Assembly (NCBI RefSeq): GCF_964340395.1
Contig: NC_135559.1
Location: forward strand, 14,316,259-14,380,258
From: Glandiceps talaboti
Lineage: Eukaryota > Hemichordata > Enteropneusta > Spengelidae
Length of the DNA: 64,000 nucleotides
Reading direction: 5' to 3'
The position numbers were made by a program, and so were the translations under genes. Shown piece by piece: positions 39,188-50,000 of the stretch (position 1 is its first letter; each line of letters begins with the position of its first letter). Under the pieces are notes generated by a model. That model was not told the origin of the DNA. It made no database searches and saw only the letters and a program-made list of their open reading frames with translations.

Positions 39188-40114
39188 AAGCAAGAAGCGA
39201 CAGATGCTGTCGATTTGGAAAACAGAATACTTGAGTTATGTCAACAGAACCCTAAAGGTATCGGAGACGCTAAAATCCAAGACGACATGCCTCACATTGA
39301 TGTGAGACAACGGGTCACCGCCATCAACAGACTTCTTTCTACAGGTCGAATCGACTTGCTCAAAACCTCTGCTGGGTTGCTGTACAGGCTGAAAGATGCA
39401 CAGGCACCCATCAAAGTCAGGGGCTCGGATAACCAAGAGAAACTCATCTACCAGATAATCGAAGAAGCCGGAAACAAGGGAATCTGGATACGAGATATCA
39501 GATACAAAAGTAACTTACTTCTCACCCAAGTTAGCAAAATACTGAAAAATTTGGAGAGCAAGAAATTGATCAAAGCCATCAAATCGGTCGGTGCATCTAA
39601 GAAAAAGGTGTACATGCTTTATAATGTAGAGCCTGATAGATCAGTTACTGGTGGAGCTTGGTACAGTGATCAAGATTTCGAGTCAGAATTTGTGGAAGTT
39701 TTGAACCAACAGTGTTTTAAGTTTCTACAACAGAAAGCGACTCTTGCAGCAACGACAAAACAGGACCCACTAGCCGTGAGAAATGCATCCTACGCGTCGT
39801 CTAATGATGTATGGAAGTATATCTCAGAACTAGGAATAAGTAAAGTTGCCCTGTCAACGGAAGACATCGAGACTATATTAGATACTCTCATTTATGATGG
39901 TAAAGTTGAAGTGACAGTCGTAGCCTGTCAAAGTAGTAGTTCTAGTAGTCGAGAGGGACAAATGAAACTGTACAGGTCTGTGGGAGCTCTTGTTACACCC
40001 ACTGGACTTACCAGAATGCCGTGTGGGGTTTGCCCTGTGTTTGACCAATGTCATGTTGGTGGTACAATATCTCCATCAACATGTGTTTATATGGCAGAAT
40101 GGTTAGAATACTAA
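39176..40114 (+). CDS. POLR3F: DNA-directed RNA polymerase III subunit RPC6 (RPC39), intronless
   Basis: Complete 312-codon open frame; human POLR3F is about the same length. The protein belongs to the RPC3-RPC6-RPC7 subcomplex of Pol III, is related to TFIIE-beta, and helps open promoters and recruit TFIIIB in the nucleus. Visible parts: tandem winged-helix domains at about residues 10-75 and 85-145 (NKGIWIRDIRYKSNL), a third winged-helix-like region at about 205-265, and a C-terminal cluster with Cys 283, 286, 292 and 303 (CGVCPVFDQC), the proposed [4Fe-4S] ligands, then the conserved end YMAEWLEY. The start is in an excellent context (AAACATGGCG). It has no introns, whereas the human gene has several, so it may be a retrocopy or have lost its introns; no remnant poly(A) tract is evident and the frame is intact. 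Confidence 0.97.
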   Translation: MAEVKQEATDAVDLENRILELCQQNPKGIGDAKIQDDMPHIDVRQRVTAINRLLSTGRIDLLKTSAGLLYRLKDAQAPIKVRGSDNQEKLIYQIIEEAGNKGIWIRDIRYKSNLLLTQVSKILKNLESKKLIKAIKSVGASKKKVYMLYNVEPDRSVTGGAWYSDQDFESEFVEVLNQQCFKFLQQKATLAATTKQDPLAVRNASYASSNDVWKYISELGISKVALSTEDIETILDTLIYDGKVEVTVVACQSSSSSSREGQMKLYRSVGALVTPTGLTRMPCGVCPVFDQCHVGGTISPSTCVYMAEWLEY

Positions 40115-40451
40115 TAATTATATGTGTCAAGTTGAACAAAAAATATGGAATATATACTCTGGACAGTGGTATATTCTACATTATGCAACGTGTGTCTATG
40201 TCACCACAATGCGTGTCTACGTCACTGGTTCTGCTGTGTTCAAAATATGAGTCCAAACGTTCAAAATTGTCAGTACTTTCTCCAAATTTTCTTTTATATT
40301 ACTAGCTCTCACTGGTATAATTATGTTATTCTTCTTTTCCTCCTTCAGACAAGAAATGCAATGTCAAACTGATACTGATAAAGCTCCCTTTTATGAAACG
40401 TTTTTATTTTCATATCATTGTCATAGTCCAATGATTTATGAGGGGTTTTAG

Positions 40452-40457
40452 AATAAA
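40452..40457 (+). terminator. Candidate POLR3F poly(A) signal
   Basis: AATAAA 338 bases downstream of the stop, in an A-rich stretch; the first canonical hexamer after the gene. Confidence 0.5.
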
Positions 40458-41088
40458 AAACAAACATATTTGCAATATTATATTCAGTGTGTTTGTTTGT
40501 TCCAGGAAGATGTACCATAATAGTGTGATGGATTCAGTCAACATGCTTAAAAATTACTTCCGGTTTTTCCCATTCTTGTCATAGTCTAATCTTAAAGGTA
40601 CAGTCGTTGGTCTGTCTCCCCTCCACTGTCTATGGTTTATGTAACCACTGGCTACCCAAACATATTACATAAGCAGAAACAATGGTTGGGTCTTTCAGGC
40701 TGGTCGTCGCGACAGTACTGTCATGAGGTGTATATGTAGTGCAAAATTTGAGGCCAATGAATATTGTCTATTGATAATAAGTTGCTCATTATTTGAATAC
40801 CAGAACAATGTATTGGTTTAATTGACTTACCCGAATATAGCTATTTATCTTACACTACTGCTAGGCATTTGATAAATTCTTTATTACTCAATATCACTTC
40901 TTTGTGCCGTTTTTGCAATTTGACACTCGTTTTACGACTCATGTCATTATGCAGAAATGGCACTTGTGTCGATATGCTGAACGAAGAGGTGATATCGTGT
41001 AATAACCTCATAGTATACTGCGGTAAGTGTAAGAATAGATAAACCATGGTTACAACATTTGTGTTTCTTGTGGTACAACTGATGTTCA

Positions 41089-41355
41089 ATAGGGAACTTG
41101 CAAACCCGCCATGTTGAATGTTGCATCATGGGAAATGTGATAATAAATACTAATCAATTAGTATTGTAAACAATATTGTTACATTGTTTGTACTGTAATC
41201 ACAAATATTCAATTCACAGTCACCCTGACTAGTGTGGGAAGTTTATTTTATCAGTAGCTCCAGATTAGGTATTACCATGATTACAATAACGACAGATAAT
41301 CCCATAGTCCTTTGCATCTGAGCATGCTCAGTCTGCAGATTGCAAGTTCCCTATT
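41089..41355. mobile_element. MITE family C, copy 1
   Basis: Perfect 16-base terminal inverted repeats: AATAGGGAACTTGCAA and TTGCAAGTTCCCTATT. Length 267 bases, highly similar to the copy at 54970-55221, suggesting recent mobility. Confidence 0.92.
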
Positions 41356-42719
41356 TGCAACTGACTGAAAGCGTTGATGGGAAACTGCTACATTGTGTAA
41401 TTATCAGCATACTTTGTCATATCAAATCAATACTTTCCCCAACTGTAACCAACTGAGCATAAATTTGAAAGTCCTTACAGCAAGTAACTAACAAAGTGTT
41501 TTTCTGTCTCCTTGTACATATCAAATCACGATCAATCAAGAATTCAAAACATCTGTTGAATGGCACTGAAAGTCCACACCAGTGTGCCCCCTATGCCAAT
41601 TTGATGCACCACTGATGCACACAATGCTAGTGACACACGAAAATGTGGTGTTCCCCTATCTCTTACTATGTGGTGATGCTCAAGAATTGTCAGTTTTTAT
41701 CATTTTGACTCACAACAAAATTTGGCTATCATTAGAGGGCACACTGGTCCAAACCATGCCTCACCATGCAATTATCATGACTACATATTGCCAAGAATAA
41801 AGTCGTGTGGGGGTATTTGCCTATCGTCTATCCCTACACCTGGAATTTTGCTTGTAATCCTGTATTTAATAAAGTATTCAGCCAGAAAGGAGGAGGTTTA
41901 AATTCTTATTTGGTTTTAAATTTTCGAGCCGAGAGGACATTATGAATATTAATGAGCCCATCTCAGTGGACAAGATCAGTAAATCAGAGAGATGTAGATT
42001 TCATGACGGACATAAAATCAGCCAATCACAAAGAATATCACTACAGAAAATAATAATCAAATTTGAGGTTTGAATACATGGCTGTTACACAAAAATGCCA
42101 TGTGTTGGGGAAAGGTGATATAAAAAAATACCTGCATGACTGGGTTCAAGGTTTGTTAAGGACATGTAGGTAGACATTGACTCATCTTGGTGTCTCAGTC
42201 TGTATAATTACATTACTTAACAGAAAGTAAGCGTAAGAACTGCCTGGCCTGATATCCAGCATGTGGGAAGGAAGGTGAACGAAGTCACTCTGTTCATTCA
42301 CATATATTAGGTTTGCAAGGAACTTATAGTTACTGAGATGTTTATGAAATGACAATCAGTCCCTATACTAACAAAACATACAGGACTCTCGAAGTCATAA
42401 TGAAAAAATGCAGTTTGTTGGCATCGTTCTTGTTATATCTGAAAACAAGAGAATGAATGATGATTCATCGTTGGTGGCGCTAGCTACATGACTAACATTT
42501 TGGGAGCTGTTGAGCCTGAATCTAACCATGCCTACTGTCTTAGGCCACTTTCCAGGAGCATGCAAAACTTGTGCTGGAATTATGATTTGCATAAAATGTG
42601 TGTTGCTGATAATTTAAACTTAAATCACATTTGAGTAACTGTAATTGTAACTGTAAAGTCATATTCTTTTTCCTACATCCAGAAGGAATGAAGTTGAACT
42701 GTTACCATGGTGATTTCCT

Positions 42720-42895
42720 CATTGGATATAATAATAATGTTGGTTTTTATATAGTGCTTTCATATTTTGTGCTCAAAGCAATTTACAATTATTAACTCAG
42801 GCATGGATCTATAGTGGCACAACAGCCCTTTATACAACACCCTGGGGAGCTTACAATCCATTGCAGTCTTTATAAGTGCATAGGATTTAAGTAGG
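42720..42895. repeat. Fragment of a dispersed repeat with a TATATAGTGCTTTCA head
   Basis: AATAATAATGTTGGTTTTTA, TATAGTGCTTTCA, GCTCAAAGCAATTTACAAT and CCTGGGGAGCTTACAATCCA resemble a repeat phrase familiar from many invertebrate genomes. The family name was not determined. Confidence 0.5.
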
Positions 42896-42896
42896 T

Positions 42897-43273
42897 TAGT
42901 GTAGTTCCTATACGATACAAGTTATGATTACTACGATCATCTCCACTTGCTACATCTAGTCAAACATTTTATTGTTAATCTGGTTAAACCCCATGCTGGG
43001 TGAAGGGTAAATGGTGCATGTCGGTAGGAATCCATCACAAATTGACAGACATTTGTAAGTGGTTTACTCCCTTCAGACAATTGCTCAGTAATATTCAATC
43101 AATACAGTTGTACTTAACTAAAATCCTGTGGGGACGCGATAATATCGTTACTTTTATATGAACGCTGTTGGGTGTAGCACAGATTTCTGTGCTAGAGTAA
43201 AGACTTTTGACTAGGCGTAGTGAGTGTAGATGATCGTAGTAACCGTAACACATATAGTATAGGAACTAGACTA
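42897..43273. mobile_element. Inverted-repeat element family H
   Basis: About 68-base inverted ends: AGTGTAGTTCCTATACGATA with ACTACGATCATCTCCACTTG on the left, mirrored by GTAGATGATCGTAGTAACCG with TATAGTATAGGAACTAGACT on the right. No coding capacity. Confidence 0.85.
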
Positions 43274-43308
43274 CCAGTAAGTATAACGTTTCACTAATAA
43301 TGTCATGA

Positions 43309-43510
43309 TGGGAGAATGGTTAGAGTGGCCAGCTTGGAATATGTAGATTGCAGGTTTGAGCCCCATCGCTGCCATGTTTCTGAGTGGCTAAAGTCCTTGG
43401 GCAAGATTTGAACCAAAATTGTGCCTTACTCAACCCAGCTCTATAAGTGGGGACCTGGTAGAATAGAGGTTGCAATGGGAAGGCTTCATGTAGGCATACC
43501 GGAGAGAGAA
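43309..43510 (+). mobile_element. tRNA-derived SINE
   Basis: The head has an A-box-like TGGTTAGAGTGG (43317-43328) and a B-box-like GGTTTGAGCCC (43353-43363) at tRNA-like spacing. The body TTGGGCAAGATTTGAACC, CTCAACCCAGCTCTATAAG and GGGGACCTGGTAG resembles the conserved central domain of widespread metazoan SINEs. Confidence 0.75.
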
Positions 43511-44456
43511 AAAGGAACAAAATGACAACAAGAAACGTGGAAATACTTCTATGTGGGAAATAACTAGTAGGACTTTTATTGTCAAAATTGTTACAAAGTT
43601 CATGATTCTATATTTTGTAATACCATGTCTAAATTTGTCTGTAAAGAGTCACCTACCTATCAAAGAGTTATCCCAGTATGTAAAGAGAAAATGAAAGAAA
43701 AATCATGTAATTTTACACCACTGGCAAAACAATATTCATAACTTTCTTGCACGTACATTTATTGATGCCGTATTATCAAGTTGTCTAAAATGTTTCCAGT
43801 ATAAAATAATCCAAAATAGTTTTTTGTTGTTGTTTTTTTTGCAATTTGATAAATTGTTCACAACTTTGTTTGCCACAGGATGGAATTACATGCAATTGTT
43901 CATATTCTCTCTTGACTGTTTATACCTTAGCCCTAGAGGGGGGGCCATTGAAATGAAATAACCTCCATTTTACATTAGAAGACCCAGAGGGGGGTCAATA
44001 AATTGAAGTGACCTTCAATTCATAATTCAGAACTAGAGGGGGGTCATTGAAATGGTAAATTGGCAATTAATTTGGCATAGATGAGTATGCTTCAATACGC
44101 CAACTGTATTGCAATGTTTTCATTCACAGGTTTTAAATTGTGTAGTTCATTTAATAGTTGATTTGATTGCGAAGCAGATAATTTTTCCTTTTTTCAAAAA
44201 CTGAGACCATTGGATGCTTATCCTCTCCCACGGCTTACTCTGTTCCAATCCAGCCATGAGCGAGTCACTTTATTTGCTGTGCCCGCCAGAGCCCCAACAT
44301 GCGCGTAACAGTACTTATACATACAGACCAGGTTTGTAGCTGTTGTGAACCAAGAAACAAGCCTTGTCATTATATTTACTACTCTGGCAATCGATGTCTT
44401 GGTATACATTTTTGATGTCAATACAAATTGTAGAATAACAAAGCCATTCAAATAAT

Positions 44457-44803
44457 AGCGCCCTCTAGCAAGACAGCGAAATAGCCCTTCCAGTTAAAGT
44501 GACAGCTACCACTAGAGGGTGCTGTTCAAGTAGCGTTGAGGCTGTTTGATCAAGATTTATCAATCACAGTAATGGCAAACAATGTAATAAAAGGGCAAGT
44601 TCGAAATAACAGAAAACATGACATGCATAAATGGATAATTTGTTGTTTTTAACTTCCGTTCGATGCTGTAAATATAATCGTTCAGAAAATTTGTGGAATT
44701 TTTACAAAATAAATAATCATGATTGTTTTGATTACAACCCCTTTCCACAAAAGAAATAAAAATAAAAATTGATCAAACATGCTCCCAGCCACCAGAGGGC
44801 GCC
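44457..44803. promoter_or_regulatory. Cluster of three CTCF-like motifs
   Basis: AGCGCCCTCTAGCAAG (44457-44472, minus orientation), CCACTAGAGGGTGCTG (44509-44524, plus) and CCACCAGAGGGCGCC (44789-44803, plus; near-exact match to the CTCF core). Similar AGAGGGC words also occur in repeats across the window, so occupancy is uncertain. Confidence 0.45.
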
Positions 44804-46540
44804 GTTTCAAATGTGCCATTTCAGCCTGTCAAGCATTAGACAAAACATACGACAGTGCACTTTTTCATTCTAACCGTTACATTACCTTATAGACTACTTA
44901 ACTCAATGACCAAAAGTCATATTTCAAAAACGTATCGATTGTGTGAGGTAACTGCCTTAAATCATACAAATTATACTAAAACATCGAAAAAATGTCATCA
45001 AATGACCGTAACCCCTAGCAACATGTCTACAAAATCTTTATGCTGCATAGAAACCATGTAAATTGCAGTCTTCATAATTTTGACAGAAAAAAAAATGTTC
45101 TTGTATATTTTTATTTTAACATCTAAAACATTTGAGCAAGAAGCTAGGGGGTAGAGATGGAACATTTTCTACAACTTGAGGTGTCTTAAAACGACTGACT
45201 GGTAAAGAAAACAAAATAACCTCCATTTTACATCGGAAGTTCTAGAGGGGGGGTCACTGAAATGAAGTGACTTGCATTAGTAAGAAGCTATGGGGTAGAG
45301 ATGGGGAAATTTTCTACAACTTGAGGGGTTTAAAAAAAAAAGACTTTGATAGCCAAAGTTTCACTGACAAGGAAATGTGTTGAGGAAGAATGAATAAATG
45401 TAATCTTGTTAGAGTTCCACAAAAAATTGGACCGAAAAATATACTACAAAAACAGACCTAATAGAAATACCACGGTCAAATTGTTTTTCTCCCCATTGTG
45501 GCTATTATACAGACTGTTAGACACTGTATGTCTTCATCAAATTTTCACACCTATTAAAAGTTTAAATAAAAGTTTTGTGTAAATAGTTTGAACATGTGCA
45601 GTATTTTGACACATAGAAATAAAATTAAAAATAGTTGGCATAATTTGGGTAACTTGCTCCCCCCCCCCCAAAAAAAAAAAATCAAAAAATCATAAATATT
45701 AATATTGTGACCATTTGTTAGAGTTGAAATATTAAAATTGACACAAAACAGGTTAAGTTAGTATATTTTAGGCAAAAAATAAAAAAAAATGTTTGTTTCC
45801 GATAACATGATTTCAGAAAATAGGGTAGGTAGGTCAGGAGTTTATTTTATTTTACATTTTGTTTTTTTTAATTACTTCCACCCAAAGACAAGATACTTGT
45901 TGGTCACAATACTTCCATAACAGTTGATGAGGTGTAAAAGAAGTAAATAAAGACAATTATGTGATTCAGAAGTAGACAAACACAATATGCAGACTGTGCT
46001 GTTATCGGCTGAAATGACATCGTTTCTCTCTGGAATGTGATTTAAAAAAAAAAGTAAGCAAAGATACTTTGGCAAAATAATCTACAGGTAAATAGAAGTA
46101 AATTGTCATAATTTTACCTTTTTTACATGTAAAAAATATTTAGGGTCAGTTGAGTTATCGGAAACACACTTATTTTTTTTTCTCTATAAATTTTGGCCTT
46201 ATAACAAAATGAGCAGCAATAAAAATTCTAACCCCGGCTTAAATTATACAGACAGTGAATATTACTGCACTAATTCAGGCAGAATTGATTGTTCATGATA
46301 CATTTTTTGAAATGTTAGTCTGTTTTTTTACTTGAATGAGTTATTTGAGACATCACAACAAAAAATTCTGAATGTTATTTTCTTGTATCATTCTTACATT
46401 AATACCAGCCTTTAAATGAGAAATAAAAATATTGTCAAAAATTCTTATTGAAAAAATTTTAAATTTCAATTTTCTGTTCGCATTTGTTTCTGACATTTTT
46501 TCAGTTTGTTTGATTTTTTCAGTGTGTGGGCGTGTGTACA

Positions 46541-46545
<5 letters not shown>

Positions 46546-46573
<28 letters not shown>
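46546..46573. repeat. (TG)n microsatellite
   Basis: About 14 TG units. Confidence 0.95.
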
Positions 46574-46689
46574 TGGGCATGTGGTGAGTGTGTGCAACAT
46601 TTCAGTCAAATCATGTGACAAATTTGTTAGCAGAATTCCTCTGTGGACAACAGCTAATAATTTGCACCGGAAGGGGAACCATCGATCGA

Positions 46690-46717
46690 CCCCCCCCCCC
46701 CCCCCCCCCCCCCCCCC
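46690..46717. repeat. 28-base C homopolymer
   Basis: Uninterrupted run of C. Its length is likely unreliable in assembly. Confidence 0.95.
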
Positions 46718-47005
46718 GAAACTCTTCACTTCGTATTACACTGTCTTGCTGTGCAAGCGTTCCTCTATAAATCCCAAAAGGCAGAGTGTGTAGTTTTGCA
46801 TGGCATGGAAAATATTGCAGGCAGATCAGAGACTTGATGTTGTTATGACGACCAAAGGTACTCTATAAATACTAAATTCAAATCTCTCTACGACGATGTA
46901 ACCTAGGACACTCCTGGCTAGTGTTTAGACCCTGTATTTACAGTGACAAGGTCAAAGTTCAAAGTTCAAAGCAGACTACAGGTTCAAAGTTCAAAGCTTG
47001 AATGA

Positions 47006-47089
47006 TCACATCTGTAAAGCAGAAAATAGTGCCTGTCGTTGTGGTTCACCCAACTGTGTTAAGCATTCATCCCAAACGTTTCCAGTGCT
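47006..47089 (-). CDS. IPO5: IPO5 last exon
   Basis: Acceptor TTTCAG at 47091-47090. It encodes [20 protein letters not shown] and LFSALQM, then TGA. Human ends in [20 protein letters not shown]. The 3' UTR continues towards lower coordinates; no AATAAA was found on this strand within about 1 kb, so the 3' end is unknown. Confidence 0.92.
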   Translation of the reverse strand, partial: STGNVWDECLTQLGEPQRQALFSALQM

Positions 47090-50000
47090 CTGAAAGATAC
47101 AAGATATTTCAATATTATTACTATGTTTGTGTCTAAATTTACATCTCTACTATGGCATCACAAAACAACTGAAAATGTAGGAGGGGGGCTCATGCTGCAG
47201 CTACAGTTATTCTATGGGAACAGGTGATCAAACTGATAAAGAGTTCTACTAGGTTGCATTTGATTATACCATATCAACTTGCCCAATAGTTCAGCCTGAG
47301 GTATTCCTGCTGCTTATACCAGGTAATACAGTTATTTCTGAGAAATAAATGACTTTCTGATTTAACGTAGAGATGACAGAACTGTTCTAACCTGTATCTG
47401 CTTGGCAATAGTAACCAGTCTTTGGGTGACTTCAACGTCGTCTCGCGTTGCGTCCTTTGTAAACACTTCAGCTATGATGGCAAGGATCCTTCCAATGTTC
47501 GAATTATTTGCACCAAGAATGTTGACATTATTTCTGGAAAAAAAAAACACACAGCAAAAAAGTGTATCGCCATTTCATACATTTGAAAATTGACAGTTGG
47601 TATAAACTGTAAACATAATACGGAGGTTTAGATACAACGTTAGAACGCATACGCATACGTATACAGGAGCATAGTATTATCGTGCAGGCCTATACGTACT
47701 TATGCGTACAAAGTTGTGCTTAGCTACGCATGCAGCACACAACGTGAAAGACAGTGGAATGTGTATGCATGCTTTGACATTTTCTGTCCAGAAGGCCAAA
47801 CACAACACATGACTGTTTTCCAAAAATGTTGGTTTTTGGTCATTTTTCCTGCAACTACCAATGCGAAAACCAAACAATTAGTCTACTTATGTTTCTGAAC
47901 TTTGATACGTACAATAACAAACTTTTTGCATAGATTTTTTTTTTAAATAGCTTTTTGCAATGTATTGAGGGACAAACACAGATTTGGTCTATCTTGTTTC
48001 ACATTATATTTCAAGTCGGAAGCCATGGTAAAAAAAAAATGTTTTGTAAATTAAAAATCCAACCATATCAAATATGGCCACTTTACGAATCACTGTATGG
48101 TGGTAGTTGCAATTGTTTTGTTTTGGGCTATAACAATGAAATAACTATTTAACCCTTTCAGGACTAGAAACTTTCCCGCCAAAATTTTTGAACAAAAATT
48201 CTTGTTTCTCTGTAATTTTTGGAAAAAGATCAACTTTATTTTAGACCAGAATTCAAGAAATATTACTTCCCAATGAAGTAATATTCTTAAATTTTAGAAA
48301 ATGTTCTTACAATCAAGTTTCTATTTATTCCAATGTCGTCTCTAGGAATGAAAGGGTTAATATTAACAAATTTGCAAAAACAAATTGCCTTACTCTTCGA
48401 TGAGATCGCAGAAATAATTGTAAATATGAACACATTCCTCTTTATCTTCTGTGACTGGTAACCACATCAACCAATGGGGTAGGATTTCGTTTACATTGAT
48501 GTTACCATGGTTATTCTTCATTATTTTGGTAACGGCTGAAATCGCATTTTCTGTAGCATTTACGTTTTCAACTTCCCTGGAAGCTGGATCTTGTATGATT
48601 CTTGTTAGGAACGTGATTGCCTCTGTTGGAATACAATACAGTACATTTTTTTAAATTACAGAATTGTAAAGATTAGCATATCACAACTTCTGTCATGTGC
48701 ACATTCAACACCGATTTTCCTATGGCCAATGTTAATACAAATTACAACGTAAAAAGTCATGAATTACAACCATGGAAAATGTGCTGTCGGCAAACTTGGG
48801 TACACACAAGCTATATCTAATGAGGTAGACTACACAAGTGGGCAATAGCAGTGCCTTGATTATCTGGACATAATCATCATGTAACCAAGCTAGTGTAAAC
48901 ACTGAATGAGGTTGAATGTGACATGATATTAGAAAAGCTTGTCATCAGAAATGCTGTCCTACTGTGCGTGTACGTCCACTGGTACCGTATATCAACATGT
49001 CGCAGTATCCGTTTTAGTTTGTGTTAACTTCCCTGACAGTTGATTTGCTACAGTTGTAGTTTCCTGACAATTGATTTGCTATAGTTGTAGTTTCCACAGT
49101 TGATTTGCTACAGTTCAGTGTGCCCTCTAATGATCGCTAAATTTTGTTGTTGTGAGTCAAAATGAGAACTGGGATTTCTTGTGAGTTGCCACATAGTTAC
49201 TGAGAGATCGGGGAATACAAATTTTTGTGCATCACTAGAAATTGTGTGCGTCAATGGCGCGTCAAATTGGATTAGAGGGCATACTGCTACAGTTGTAGTT
49301 TCCTGACAGTTGATTTGCTATAGTTGTAGTTTTCCAACAGTTGATTTGCTACAGTTGTAGTTTTCTGACAGTTGATTTGCCATAGCTGTAGTTTTCTGAT
49401 GGTTCATCTTCCATTGTCATACTACACTTACCTAAGCTAGCGGGGGCATAGTCCTTGCCTCCATGCATCCCCATGACACCGCATCCATACGCTGCGGCTT
49501 GTCTAACCTCGGGTGTCTTATCACACACAAACTCAATCATCGGTCGGATAAAATACTCCTGGTATTTGAAGGATGCCTAAGACAAGAAAAAAAGTTAAAT
49601 TTTATAGCCATTGCTGATCCTCTTTCTTTCAAAAAGAACAAGATACTGAAATTTTGAACTGTTTTTGAAAGAGTATTAGACATAAATTATTTGCCATTGG
49701 AGAATGCAGAAGGAAGTGTAATTTATGCAGGAAATGTGGCGGCCCCGTTCATGTCTATTTCTCATGATCAGACCTGCCTGCCCTTTCATGGATTGAGTCA
49801 GACCAATTTTTTAAATGACGCCCTCTATGGCCAGAGCTGAGAAAACATACTTTCACTGATTGTAAGATGACAACACCACAAGCAAGTATTTGGATGAAAA
49901 TAATAGTTTATTGTCAAAATTTGACATCTTTAATTTATCAAGTGGTTCATAGTATCCTTCCAAACTTACTTGTCATTTCCAAGGTATCCAGACTGCTAAA

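Larger units (their letters stand above)
40115..47005. other. POLR3F-IPO5 convergent intergenic region
   Basis: No coding sequence was recognised. It holds the POLR3F 3' UTR, a MITE C copy, an inverted-repeat element H, a tRNA-derived SINE, CTCF-like motifs, GGGGGTCATTGAAATGAA repeats (43930-44055 and 45240-45270), (TG)n and a C homopolymer. Confidence 0.6.

Noticed and set aside
46506-46793. Frame with poly-Pro and poly-Val/Cys runs
   Set aside because: Translation of (TG)n and a C homopolymer.
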